From positions 84,853-125,765 of the forward strand of contig DHSR01000019.1 of NCBI GenBank assembly GCA_002410555.1: a stretch of DNA of 40,913 bases, written 5' to 3'. This document shows positions 17,867-24,824 of the stretch, one piece after another (position 1 is the first letter of the stretch; each line of letters starts with the position of its first letter). The position numbers and the translations under genes were made by a program. Below the pieces are notes generated by a model. That model worked only from the letters and a program-made list of their open reading frames with translations, made no database searches and was not told the origin of the DNA. Source of the DNA: Bacteroidales bacterium UBA5281. Lineage in GTDB: Bacteria > Bacteroidota > Bacteroidia > Bacteroidales > Lentimicrobiaceae.

Positions 17867-18448
17867 TCAATCCTCTATGTCGTTCCAGTCGTTTTGATTG
17901 CGCCATCCGGGCCCATTTCCTCTTCCGTAAGGGCGGTTTCCGACACCATCACGTCCGTAGTAACGGCATCCGGGGCGGGTATCGAACCATGTTTTTTGTT
18001 CATCGGTAAGCAATGCCCTGATTTGACGGCGGTGTGACTCGCGTTCTTTCATCAGGTCACCCCGCATTGTGGTAATCTTATCAATGGTGGTATTGATAGT
18101 CTTTTCATCACTGCCTTCTACCCTTAAGGTATTCAGGCGTGCCTGTTCCTCCTGTAGTTTAGCCCGCAGGGTTTGTACCTTTTTCAGATGGGTGGTTCGG
18201 AGACTTTCAATACTTTTCTGTTGGTCGGCAGTAAGTGAAGGAATATCAGCATAAGCCGCGGTGCCCATGCCCCTTCCCTGTGCGGCATAACCATTGCCGT
18301 AACCTCTGCCAGGGCCACTGCCATCGCACCATCCTGCATTATTCCGGTAACCCCGCCCAGGTCTTTGGGCATAAGCATCCATGGAGATAAATGCAAACAC
18401 GGCAAACACAATGGCCATTAATTTAAGATTCATTTTTGAGTTTTTCAT
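17867..18448 (-). CDS. Spy/CpxP-like periplasmic protein with LTxxQ motifs
   Basis: A 193-residue exported protein: signal peptide (AFISMDAYAQ), a Gly/Arg/Tyr/Asn-rich low-complexity stretch, a helical core of about 90 residues, and a second Gly/Arg-rich tail. The core begins with LTADQQ and ends with LTDEQK, the LTxxQ motifs of the Spy/CpxP/ZraP chaperone family, which bind misfolded proteins or metals in the periplasm. Two Cys residues (WCDG and GCRYY) lie in the flanking low-complexity arms. It is the last gene of the sigma-factor operon, so its expression probably answers the stress that operon detects. Binding of metal by the arms is possible but unproven. Confidence 0.7.
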   Translation of the reverse strand: MKNSKMNLKLMAIVFAVFAFISMDAYAQRPGRGYRNNAGWCDGSGPGRGYGNGYAAQGRGMGTAAYADIPSLTADQQKSIESLRTTHLKKVQTLRAKLQEEQARLNTLRVEGSDEKTINTTIDKITTMRGDLMKERESHRRQIRALLTDEQKTWFDTRPGCRYYGRDGVGNRPYGRGNGPGWRNQNDWNDIED

Positions 18449-18489
18449 GATTATTGAATTTTAGTTTATTAATTATTAGGTAAATTCTG

Positions 18490-19038
18490 TTAAGGATTGG
18501 ACTGACCCCGGCGCCCGTGTCTGTGTCTGCCCCGGCCTTGCGGTCTGTCGCCATCATGAGTCAGTATTTCACGAAAGAAAGGATACAGTTGCTCTAGTTG
18601 TGCCGGTGTAGCAAGTTCACGAATATCCGTCAGGTGAAACATGGTTTGCATTTTCATTTCTGCTTTCAGGTTCCCTATTTGCAGACACAAGTCATTTATT
18701 TCAAGCGTATCAATCTCCTGGCGTTCAAGTTCACCCAGTAAGCGCGCATTCAGATTATTTATCTCCTGAATAAGTGGCCGGATGCTTCTCCGGAATGCTT
18801 GCTGAGTTTCCCTGATCTGATTCCGTTGATTTTCATCAAAATCCATCTGCTGCATCATTAAGGCATGACCAGGGGCCGGCATAGGTGCTTCCTGAGTAGT
18901 TGGAATACTTTCCTGCGATACGGTTCGGTTCAACTGACGGTATTTGACCAGCACGGTAGTCATGGCTCCAAGATTGATCAATGTAACAGCCACAATGCCA
19001 ACGATCAGTAAAGTCCGGGTGTGAAATGTTTTCATCAT
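18490..19038 (-). CDS. CnrX/ZraP-like periplasmic heavy-metal sensor
   Basis: A 182-residue protein with one N-terminal membrane anchor (LLIVGIVAVTLINLGAMTTV) and a periplasmic helical-hairpin domain. Before the first helix is a Met- and His-containing patch (GHALMMQQM), and before the last helix is MFHLTDIRELATPAQLEQL, the same layout as CnrX and ZraP, where His and Met residues bind Ni, Co, Zn or Cu. The C-terminal tail is rich in Arg, Gly and His. Its start overlaps the anti-sigma stop by four bases (ATGA), so the two are translationally coupled. In CnrYXH the X protein detects metal and lets the anti-sigma factor release its ECF sigma factor; an equivalent role here is inferred. Confidence 0.65.
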   Translation of the reverse strand: MMKTFHTRTLLIVGIVAVTLINLGAMTTVLVKYRQLNRTVSQESIPTTQEAPMPAPGHALMMQQMDFDENQRNQIRETQQAFRRSIRPLIQEINNLNARLLGELERQEIDTLEINDLCLQIGNLKAEMKMQTMFHLTDIRELATPAQLEQLYPFFREILTHDGDRPQGRGRHRHGRRGQSNP

Positions 19039-19505
19039 TCTGCGGCTTTTTCGGTTTCTGAAAGATAAGATTCAAGTACCAGCAAAAAGGCATCATCCTG
19101 ATAGAGATTATCAGATGCATAGGGCATGGAAGCAGAAACTTCGACCTGCGAATAATAATCTGATTCGCTGATTGGCTTTATCAACTGGTTTCCAATAAAA
19201 ATCCCTAAAAAAATGGCAGCGGCTGCGCCAGAAAATGCAGCACCTAAGCGGAAAATATTCCGGGTATTTACCGGATCATGATTTGCGACCTTTATTTGAT
19301 CTGCAACTTTCGCATAGAACCAGTCATCAGCCTGGGTGCGTCTGCCCGAAAAATGTTGCTCCATCTCTTTGGCATAATCCGTATAAAGTTGATGGCAATG
19401 GCTGCATAGAGACAAATGCGGCTCAAGCAGGTTTTTCACCTGATTGTTTACGAACTGAGCAGCGTTCGCTTCAAAAATTATATTTTCACATTCCCGACAG
19501 TTCAT
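19035..19505 (-). CDS. Zinc-finger anti-sigma factor (membrane-anchored)
   Basis: A 156-residue protein with an N-terminal cytoplasmic zinc-binding motif HLSLCSHC (H-x3-C-x2-C, the zf-HC2/ZAS signature), preceded by CRECE, and a single membrane segment around residues 88-107 (GAAFSGAAAAIFLGIFIGNQL). A short periplasmic acidic part follows. It lies 51 bases downstream of an ECF sigma factor, and this order is the classic sigma/anti-sigma pair. It presumably holds the sigma factor inactive at the inner membrane until a periplasmic signal is received, likely through the next gene product. Confidence 0.8.
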   Translation of the reverse strand: MNCRECENIIFEANAAQFVNNQVKNLLEPHLSLCSHCHQLYTDYAKEMEQHFSGRRTQADDWFYAKVADQIKVANHDPVNTRNIFRLGAAFSGAAAAIFLGIFIGNQLIKPISESDYYSQVEVSASMPYASDNLYQDDAFLLVLESYLSETEKAAE

Positions 19506-19556
19506 TTAGGTTGTTTTAAGGTTTGACACATTTATGACCGGATACTTTCGCACCAA

Positions 19557-20111
19557 TTAAATTTCATGATACGATTTAAGTTTCTTTTGCAGATTCATCT
19601 TAGCCCGGTGGAGTAAAGATTCTACTGCCGGAAGTTTAAGTTCCATGATTTCTGCTACCTGAGCATAGGATAAACCTTCGAGTTTATTTAATGAAAATGC
19701 TATCCTCTGGTTTTTTGGCAAAGCATCAATGGCCCGGGCTATGAAACTTTTTTTTTCACTTTCTTCTACCGGATCATTAACTTCCACAGGCTCATGGCCC
19801 GCCTTTCCGGAATTCAAAAATTCATCAATTTCATGCCAGAACCGCCGTTTGCGATTGTTCCGGATATAATTTAAGGAACGATTGATGGCTATGCGGTAAA
19901 GCCAGGTACTCACTTTTGCTTCGGCACGGAAACGGGAAGCATGCTTAATGGCTTCAATAAAAACGTCCTGGGTAACATCTTCAGCATTGTGCACATTATG
20001 CAGGAAACTGTAACAAGTATTGTAGACCATGATCTGATACTCATCCACCAAAAATCGTCCGGCACGCTGGTCACCATTAATCAATCCCTGAATCAGTTCC
20101 GTATCGGTCAT
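19557..20111 (-). CDS. ECF-type RNA polymerase sigma factor
   Basis: A 184-residue sigma70-family extracytoplasmic-function factor. Region 2 runs from DEYQIMVYNTCYSFL through NAEDVTQDVFIEAIKH to the promoter-melting part STWLYRIAINRSLNYIR. Region 4 contains LPKNQRIAFSLNKLEGLSYAQVAEIM and the recognition helix AVESLLHRAK. There is no region 3, as expected. It heads a minus-strand operon with an anti-sigma factor, a metal-sensor-like protein and a Spy-like chaperone. It probably activates its own operon; target genes elsewhere cannot be named from this window. Confidence 0.92.
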   Translation of the reverse strand: MTDTELIQGLINGDQRAGRFLVDEYQIMVYNTCYSFLHNVHNAEDVTQDVFIEAIKHASRFRAEAKVSTWLYRIAINRSLNYIRNNRKRRFWHEIDEFLNSGKAGHEPVEVNDPVEESEKKSFIARAIDALPKNQRIAFSLNKLEGLSYAQVAEIMELKLPAVESLLHRAKMNLQKKLKSYHEI

Positions 20112-20200
20112 GAATGTTATGCTGAAATAAACATCTTTTTAGTATATGACATTCTTATCTTCAAAACCTTTCGGTTTAAACAAAAAAAATCACAATATTG

Positions 20201-20208
20201 CAAAGTTA
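20201..20208 (-). promoter_or_regulatory. Candidate -7 element for the sigma operon
   Basis: Read on the minus strand this is TAACTTTG, a match to TAnnTTTG about 90 bases before the sigma-factor start. No good TTTG is found at the expected upstream distance, so an ECF-type or activator-dependent promoter is also possible. Confidence 0.35.
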
Positions 20209-20219
20209 ACAGAGATTAA

Positions 20220-20249
20220 TTGAGGTCATTATAAAAAGTTGTATTTTTG
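20220..20249 (+). promoter_or_regulatory. Bacteroidota-type promoter for the 117-residue unknown protein
   Basis: TTG at 20220-20222 is separated by 19 bases from TATTTTTG at 20242-20249, a full match to the Bacteroidota -33/-7 pattern. Transcription would start near 20256, 17 bases before the ATG at 20273, which decides the start of that gene. Confidence 0.6.
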
Positions 20250-20272
20250 CATTATTGATAATCCGGTTGGAA

Positions 20273-20626
20273 ATGCATAAAAACAGATGGTCGTTGACAA
20301 AAAAATGCGGGCAGTTTTTACTGCTGCTGATGGTTTTGATGTTGTCAATGCACATCAACAGGCCAGATATCCCTTCAAATCCCGTTATAGGTCCGCCTTT
20401 TTCGTATACTGAACAACATATTAATCTTGTGCCTTTTATTCCTGAAGCGACGGAGAATCCCTCCTCAGGTACTGGCTGGATTTTGATTCAATGGCATACT
20501 GCGGTAAAATCCACATTCAATATTCCCTGTCTGATCAAAAAGGGTCACGTACTTTTAAAGGCACCCTTTGACTGGAAAATCATCCAAACCGGAAAACACA
20601 TCTTTAATTGCATATTCAGGATTTAG
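20273..20626 (+). CDS. Unknown small exported or membrane-anchored protein
   Basis: A 117-residue protein of unknown function. The first part is basic (KNRWSLTKKCGQ), followed by one hydrophobic segment (FLLLLMVLMLSMHI, about residues 15-28), so it is either anchored in the inner membrane or exported. The remainder is proline-containing and mixed, with no motif I recognise. The ATG at 20273 was chosen over an upstream TTG (20255) because a consensus promoter ends at 20249. It is divergent from the sigma operon, with about 160 bases between the two starts, and is followed by a weak hairpin with a T run. It might be controlled by the neighbouring sigma factor. No function is proposed. Confidence 0.5.
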   Translation: MHKNRWSLTKKCGQFLLLLMVLMLSMHINRPDIPSNPVIGPPFSYTEQHINLVPFIPEATENPSSGTGWILIQWHTAVKSTFNIPCLIKKGHVLLKAPFDWKIIQTGKHIFNCIFRI

Positions 20627-20642
20627 GAACATAGAAATCAAC

Positions 20643-20661
20643 AGGCATTTCTGCCTTTTTT
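20643..20661 (+). terminator. Weak intrinsic terminator
   Basis: AGGCA and TGCCT form a 5-base stem with loop TTTC, directly followed by five more T. It lies 17 bases after the unknown 117-residue gene and would separate it from the 40-residue gene downstream. Confidence 0.5.
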
Positions 20662-20697
20662 CAATCCTCAGATGTTTCATTTTAAAAAATCAAGAAT

Positions 20698-20820
20698 ATG
20701 TCAAGTGAAAAATCCGTTGGAAAAGGTATGTCAGGTTTCAAACCTTTCCTTTTCGTGTTTGGCTTATTAACCGTCATTATCATTCTTGCAAAGATTGTGA
20801 TGACGATGTTGGGAATCTAA
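20698..20820 (+). CDS. Small single-pass membrane protein, 40 residues
   Basis: A short frame starting at ATG 20698 encodes MSSEKSVGKG followed by a basic/aromatic patch and a clear transmembrane helix (FLFVFGLLTVIIILAKIV), then TMLGI and a stop. The composition (polar start, one helix, short tail) is that of a genuine microprotein rather than random sequence, and a textbook terminator begins 25 bases after the stop, marking the end of a transcript. No upstream promoter was recognised; it may be read through from the preceding gene. Function unknown; it lies between the metal-type sigma operon and the Ton motor genes. Confidence 0.55.
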   Translation: MSSEKSVGKGMSGFKPFLFVFGLLTVIIILAKIVMTMLGI

Positions 20821-20844
20821 ATATTCCTTCAATATAACAGCTTT

Positions 20845-20873
20845 AAAGGCGTGAGTTCTATCACGCCTTTTTT
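20845..20873 (+). terminator. Strong intrinsic terminator
   Basis: A perfect 10-base stem (AAAGGCGTGA at 20845-20854 with TCACGCCTTT at 20861-20870), 6-base loop GTTCTA, followed by more T. It closes the transcript carrying the 40-residue membrane protein. Confidence 0.9.
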
Positions 20874-21143
20874 AATTGTGTATGGCAGGACAGGTTGAAT
20901 TAATCGGGTTCATTCGCGCCGCCATGTGCTTTATTGATTTTCAGTTATGTGCTTTCTTGTAGCAACTTCTGGTTAATGCAGTCAATATTTTATGATGTCA
21001 AAAACAGAGCCAGGCAGAATAAGTGAAAGTAAAAATGCCAATCAGAAACCAGGAATCAGGATTTGCAGGTAAATGAAAATCAGACGTTTAAATTTAATAT
21101 TTTTTTATGTCTGCCGGCATGCAGGTGCAGGCCGGGCTTCTGG

Positions 21144-21158
21144 TTATGGCGGCCATAA
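21144..21158. promoter_or_regulatory. 15-base palindrome upstream of exbB, possible operator
   Basis: The gene-free stretch 20874-21319 is mostly AT-rich. Inside it TTATGGC, one central G, and GCCATAA form a perfect 7+1+7 inverted repeat, about 160 bases before exbB. A dimeric regulator could bind it. No other element in the stretch was convincing: no full TTTG-N19-TAnnTTTG promoter was found, although one must exist for exbB. Confidence 0.35.
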
Positions 21159-21319
21159 ATCATCTTCCGCAGGAGGTTCAAAAATCATAATTTCAAATGT
21201 TGTATAATAATTATCACTTCATATAGTTTATATTAACAATGCCGTGTTGATAGTTTGTTTTACAACATTCATTGCCGGCCAAAATAAAGCACTATTTTTA
21301 CCGTAAAAAAATCAACACA

Positions 21320-22039
21320 ATGATTTCAGGATTCTTATTACAAATTGGCCCCGGTATGGGAGCATTAACAGATACGCTTACGAACGTAATGCAGGAACCC
21401 GTGCAGACGGGAGAAATAAAACTTTCAATCTGGGAACTTTCGTTAAAAGGTGGATGGATTATGGTGCCGCTGGCACTGATGTCTATTTTTGCAATTTACA
21501 TCTTCATTGAGCGCTATATAGTCATCAACAGAGCTGCCCGGGAGGAGAATAATTTTATGAACAACATCCGGGATTTTATTCACAATGGGCGGATTGATTC
21601 AGCTTTGTCGCTGTGCAAGAATAACCAAACACCCATAGCACGGATGATTGAGAAAGGCATTTCACGTATAGGCAAACCACTTAACGACATTAATGCTGCC
21701 ATTGAAAATGTTGGAAAGCTTGAGGTATCGAAACTGGAAAAGAACCTTGCGGGAGTAGCAACTGTTTCGGGGGCAGCACCCATGCTCGGTTTTCTTGGAA
21801 CGGTTATCGGAATGGTGAAAGCTTTTTACGACATGTCAATGGCGGGAAACAATGTGGACATTGCGCTGCTTTCGGGCGGAATATATCAGGCCATGATTAC
21901 TACTGTGGCCGGTCTTATTGTGGGAATTATCGCCTATATCTGCTACAACATACTGGTAGCGAGGGTGGAAAAGGTAGTATTTATTTTAGAAGCACGTGCT
22001 ACTGAGTTTATGGATTTACTCCATGAACCGGCTGCTTAA
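21320..22039 (+). CDS. exbB: ExbB/TolQ/MotA-family proton channel protein
   Basis: A 239-residue inner-membrane protein of the MotA/TolQ/ExbB family, which with ExbD uses the proton gradient to drive TonB. Visible are a first helix (MVPLALMSIFAIYIFIERYIVI), a long cytoplasmic loop containing RMIEKGISRIG, and the conserved second and third helices with VSGAAPMLGFLGTVIGMVKAF and IYQAMITTVAGLIVGIIAYICYN. The ATG at 21320 was chosen because the upstream extension in the same frame (from 21272) is basic and unlike the family start. It is followed by exbD and tonB in the same direction. A TolQ-like role cannot be excluded, but the adjacent TonB-like gene favours Ton. Confidence 0.9.
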   Translation: MISGFLLQIGPGMGALTDTLTNVMQEPVQTGEIKLSIWELSLKGGWIMVPLALMSIFAIYIFIERYIVINRAAREENNFMNNIRDFIHNGRIDSALSLCKNNQTPIARMIEKGISRIGKPLNDINAAIENVGKLEVSKLEKNLAGVATVSGAAPMLGFLGTVIGMVKAFYDMSMAGNNVDIALLSGGIYQAMITTVAGLIVGIIAYICYNILVARVEKVVFILEARATEFMDLLHEPAA

Positions 22040-22078
22040 CCTTTTCTTTCCGCACTTACACCTTGCAATAATCTAAAT

Positions 22079-22492
22079 ATGGCCATTAAATCAAGAAATA
22101 AAATCAGTGCACAGTTCAGCATGGCCTCCATGACCGATCTGGTGTTTCTGTTGCTCATTTTCTTTATGCTTACATCCACACTGGTTAGTCCCAATGCCAT
22201 AAAATTGCTTTTGCCCTCAAGCACCAGCAAAACCATGGCCAAACAGACAGTGACCGTATACATTGATCCTCAGAGCCAGTATTACATCGAGGAGCAGCCG
22301 GTTAATCCTGAATTTCTGGTTGAAACCCTGGCTCAAAAGCTGCAACTGGAAGCTGATGCTACCGTAGTGCTCAGGGCTGATCAAACGGTTCCGGTACAAT
22401 ATGTGGTAACCCTCATTGACGCGGTGAACAAAGTAAATGAGCTTACGGGTTCAAAACATAAGGTTATTCTGGCTACCCGGCCTCCTAAATAA
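22079..22492 (+). CDS. exbD: ExbD/TolR-family biopolymer transport protein
   Basis: A 137-residue protein with a short cytoplasmic N-terminus, one membrane helix carrying the essential proton-path Asp20 (MASMTDLVFLLLIFFMLTSTLV), and a periplasmic domain of about 95 residues. This is the ExbD/TolR design. It works with ExbB to convert proton flow to mechanical work on TonB. It starts 39 bases after exbB and 45 bases before the tonB-like gene, so the three form an operon. The periplasmic domain has the typical beta-alpha pattern (QTVTVYIDPQSQYYIEE, ATVVLRADQTVPVQYVV). Confidence 0.92.
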   Translation: MAIKSRNKISAQFSMASMTDLVFLLLIFFMLTSTLVSPNAIKLLLPSSTSKTMAKQTVTVYIDPQSQYYIEEQPVNPEFLVETLAQKLQLEADATVVLRADQTVPVQYVVTLIDAVNKVNELTGSKHKVILATRPPK

Positions 22493-22537
22493 CCGGCGAA
22501 ACTCCCTTTGCATTCATTTTTATATTAATTTTAGCTC

Positions 22538-23323
22538 ATGCAAACAAACAAAGACAAATGGAGTGGAATTGCAGGCACCTTAATTTTTCATGGGTTGCTT
22601 TTGGTTGCCATTATGTTTCTTGCATTGCGAACACCGCTCCCCCTCCCCGAAGAAGCTGGGGTAGAGGTAAATCTGGGATATAGCGATGAGGGCATGGGAG
22701 ATATACAACCTCCAATACCTGCAGCAAGTGAGGCAGCCGCGCCGCCCCAACCAAAGGCTTCTGCTGCTGAAGAACTGGTTTCGGAAGAAACCGAAGAGGC
22801 CCCTCGAATTGAACCGGTGGTTAAACCCAGGCCTAAAGCCATTGAGACGCCGCCGGAAAAACCTGCCCCAAAACCCCAACCGGTCGTGAAACCCGAACCT
22901 GTTATCAATCCGAATGCCATGTACAAGGGTAAGACCACGGGCAGCGAAGGAGGCAATCAGGGCATTACGGGAAAGCCTGGTGATCAGGGGAAGCCCGGCG
23001 GAGATCCAAATTCAGACAGTTACGATGGCAGCGGGGGTAGCGGAGGTGGCCCGTCCTTTAATCTGGAGGGCCGCAGTACTAAAAGTTTGCCTCAGCCCGC
23101 CAACACTTTCAGCGAAAGCGGTACAGTAGTAGTAAGTATTTATGTTGACCGCCAGGGTAAAGTTACACGTGTAAGTGAAGCACCGGCCAGAGGTACCACA
23201 ACCGGCAGTTCTCAACTTATTCAACTCGCGAAAAAAGCAGCATTGCAGGCACGCTTCAGTGCCAACCAGGATGCTCCCGAAGAACAAACAGGAACAATTA
23301 CCTATACATTCAAACTGAATTAA
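22538..23323 (+). CDS. tonB: TonB-family energy transducer with collagen-like glycine-rich linker
   Basis: A 261-residue protein with an N-terminal membrane helix (about residues 10-27), an acidic and then Pro/Lys/Glu-rich spacer (about 55-130) of the kind that lets TonB span the periplasm, a Gly-rich stretch (about 135-178) that includes GKPGDQGKPGG, and a C-terminal beta-alpha-beta domain ending in the conserved strand TGTITYTFKLN. TonB passes energy from ExbBD to outer-membrane receptors. The domain starts around GTVVVSIYVDRQGKVTRV. The collagen-like insert between the Pro-rich spacer and the folded domain is unusual. A TolA-like role is possible. folC follows after 8 bases. Confidence 0.85.
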   Translation: MQTNKDKWSGIAGTLIFHGLLLVAIMFLALRTPLPLPEEAGVEVNLGYSDEGMGDIQPPIPAASEAAAPPQPKASAAEELVSEETEEAPRIEPVVKPRPKAIETPPEKPAPKPQPVVKPEPVINPNAMYKGKTTGSEGGNQGITGKPGDQGKPGGDPNSDSYDGSGGSGGGPSFNLEGRSTKSLPQPANTFSESGTVVVSIYVDRQGKVTRVSEAPARGTTTGSSQLIQLAKKAALQARFSANQDAPEEQTGTITYTFKLN

Positions 23324-23331
23324 TACCGGCT

Positions 23332-24618
23332 ATGAATTACAAACAGGTGCTGGACTATATGTACAGCCAATTGCCCATGTTTCAGCGTATTGGGGCCGCT
23401 GCTTATAAAGCAAATCTCGATAACACCATCGCCATCAGCGATCTAAGTGACCATCCTTACCGAAACTTCCAGACAATTCATATTGCCGGAACCAACGGAA
23501 AAGGCAGCCTTTCACATATGCTGGCCTCTATCATGCAGGAAGAGGGTCTTAAAACCGGGCTTTATACTTCACCACACCTTCGTGATTTCAGAGAAAGGAT
23601 GAAGATTAACGGAATTATGATACCCGAGGAATATGTGGTGGATTATGTTGAACGTTACCAGGAAGACTTTAACAGAATCAGGCCCTCGTTTTTTGAAATG
23701 ACTTTTGGGATGGCCATGAAATGGTTCAGCGACAGCAAAGTAGATATAGCCATTATTGAAACAGGGATGGGAGGCAGGCTTGATTCCACCAATATAATCA
23801 CGCCTATCCTGTCGGTTATTACCAATATTGGAATGGATCACATGCAGTTTCTTGGTGGGAGCCTGCCTGAAATAGCCCTGGAAAAGGCGGGCATCATTAA
23901 ACCTGAAGTGCCCATTGTAATAGGGGAAACGCTGCCAGAATCCATAGAGGTTTTCAGGAATGTGGCTCAGCAGATCAATGCTCCGCTCATTATTGCCGAT
24001 CAGATAGTTACCGTGGTAAAAGATGGCAGGCAATCCGATAACCACTGGCTGAATGCTACCGTTTTTCACTCCGGTTATAAAACACGTGTTGAATGCCCCC
24101 TGCCGGGAAATTATCAGCTTAAAAACCTGGCAACACTGGTAGCAGCTATTGACCTGCTCAAAGCTACGTATCCTGAATTTGCATCATTGCCAATGGTAAG
24201 CGGAATAAAAAACACACTCAAAAACACCAACCTGATGGGACGTTGGCAGATACTGAATAATAAGCCATTAACCATCTGTGATATAGGACATAACAGAGAC
24301 GGAATAGCCGCAGTGGTTAGCCAATTACAGACTTTAGAGTACAGCCGCCTGCATTTTGTATTTGGTGTGGTGAATGATAAGGACATCAATGGTATACTTT
24401 CGTTACTTCCCATGAACGCAATCTACTATTTTTGCAAGGCCGACATCCCGCGTGGTCTGGATGCTGAACTGCTTAAGGAAATGGCCAGTCCTTATGAATT
24501 ATATGGCGAGACTTACCTTTCGGTAACGGAAGCTTATGAAGCAGCCTGTAAAAATGCCGGTGATAATGACGTAATTTTTATAGGAGGAAGTGCGTTTGTA
24601 GTGGCTGAAATTCTATAG
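23332..24618 (+). CDS. folC: Bifunctional folylpolyglutamate / dihydrofolate synthase FolC
   Basis: FolC is an ATP-dependent cytoplasmic Mur-ligase-fold enzyme that joins glutamate to dihydropteroate and lengthens the polyglutamate tail of folates. The P-loop GTNGKGS lies at residues 53-59 within IHIAGTNGKGSLSHMLASI. It is followed by the folate-specific YTSPHLRDFRERMKING, and by IIETGMGGRLDSTNI and TNIGMDHMQFLG, all FolC hallmarks. The C-terminal domain has DIGHNRDGI and FVFGVVNDKD. Length 428 is normal. It is the last gene of the exbB-exbD-tonB unit and ends three bases from the convergent thiS stop. No terminator fits in that gap. Confidence 0.95.
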   Translation: MNYKQVLDYMYSQLPMFQRIGAAAYKANLDNTIAISDLSDHPYRNFQTIHIAGTNGKGSLSHMLASIMQEEGLKTGLYTSPHLRDFRERMKINGIMIPEEYVVDYVERYQEDFNRIRPSFFEMTFGMAMKWFSDSKVDIAIIETGMGGRLDSTNIITPILSVITNIGMDHMQFLGGSLPEIALEKAGIIKPEVPIVIGETLPESIEVFRNVAQQINAPLIIADQIVTVVKDGRQSDNHWLNATVFHSGYKTRVECPLPGNYQLKNLATLVAAIDLLKATYPEFASLPMVSGIKNTLKNTNLMGRWQILNNKPLTICDIGHNRDGIAAVVSQLQTLEYSRLHFVFGVVNDKDINGILSLLPMNAIYYFCKADIPRGLDAELLKEMASPYELYGETYLSVTEAYEAACKNAGDNDVIFIGGSAFVVAEIL

Positions 24619-24620
24619 GT

Positions 24621-24824
24621 TTAGCCGCCATCCATCAGACTGAGTACCATAATATCATCACCTTCTCTAAGCACAGTAGCCTCATAAGCAGCACGTTTTA
24701 TATACCGTCCGTTGTGCTTAATAATGAGCAGCTTCCAATTAATTTTTTTGGTCTGGAGCAATTCCATGATACTCATTTCATTGGCAGGAAAATTTTCCGT
24801 TTGGCCGTTTAAGGTTATGGTCAT
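24621..24824 (-). CDS. thiS: Sulfur carrier protein ThiS
   Basis: A 67-residue ubiquitin-fold protein ending in the di-glycine tail DGG needed for adenylation and thiocarboxylate formation. ThiS carries sulfur for the thiazole part of thiamine. The features are typical: MTITLNGQ start, a hydrophobic core, and VLREGDDIMVLSLMDGG at the end. The start codon overlaps the stop of thiF by four bases (ATGA), so the pair is co-translated. The usual partners thiG, thiC and thiH are not in the window. Confidence 0.85.
   Translation of the reverse strand: MTITLNGQTENFPANEMSIMELLQTKKINWKLLIIKHNGRYIKRAAYEATVLREGDDIMVLSLMDGG

Noticed and set aside
21107..21190. 27-codon frame upstream of exbB
   Set aside because: Very short, no membrane helix, no upstream promoter; composition looks random. 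The palindrome inside it is a better explanation for local structure.
22588..22956. 122-residue open frame antisense to the TonB-like gene
   Set aside because: It is the shadow of the Pro/Glu/Lys-rich spacer; composition is Ser/Gly/Ala-rich with no motif, and the sense gene is certain.
23569..24069. 166-residue minus-strand frame inside folC
   Set aside because: No motif and fully antisense to a firmly identified gene.
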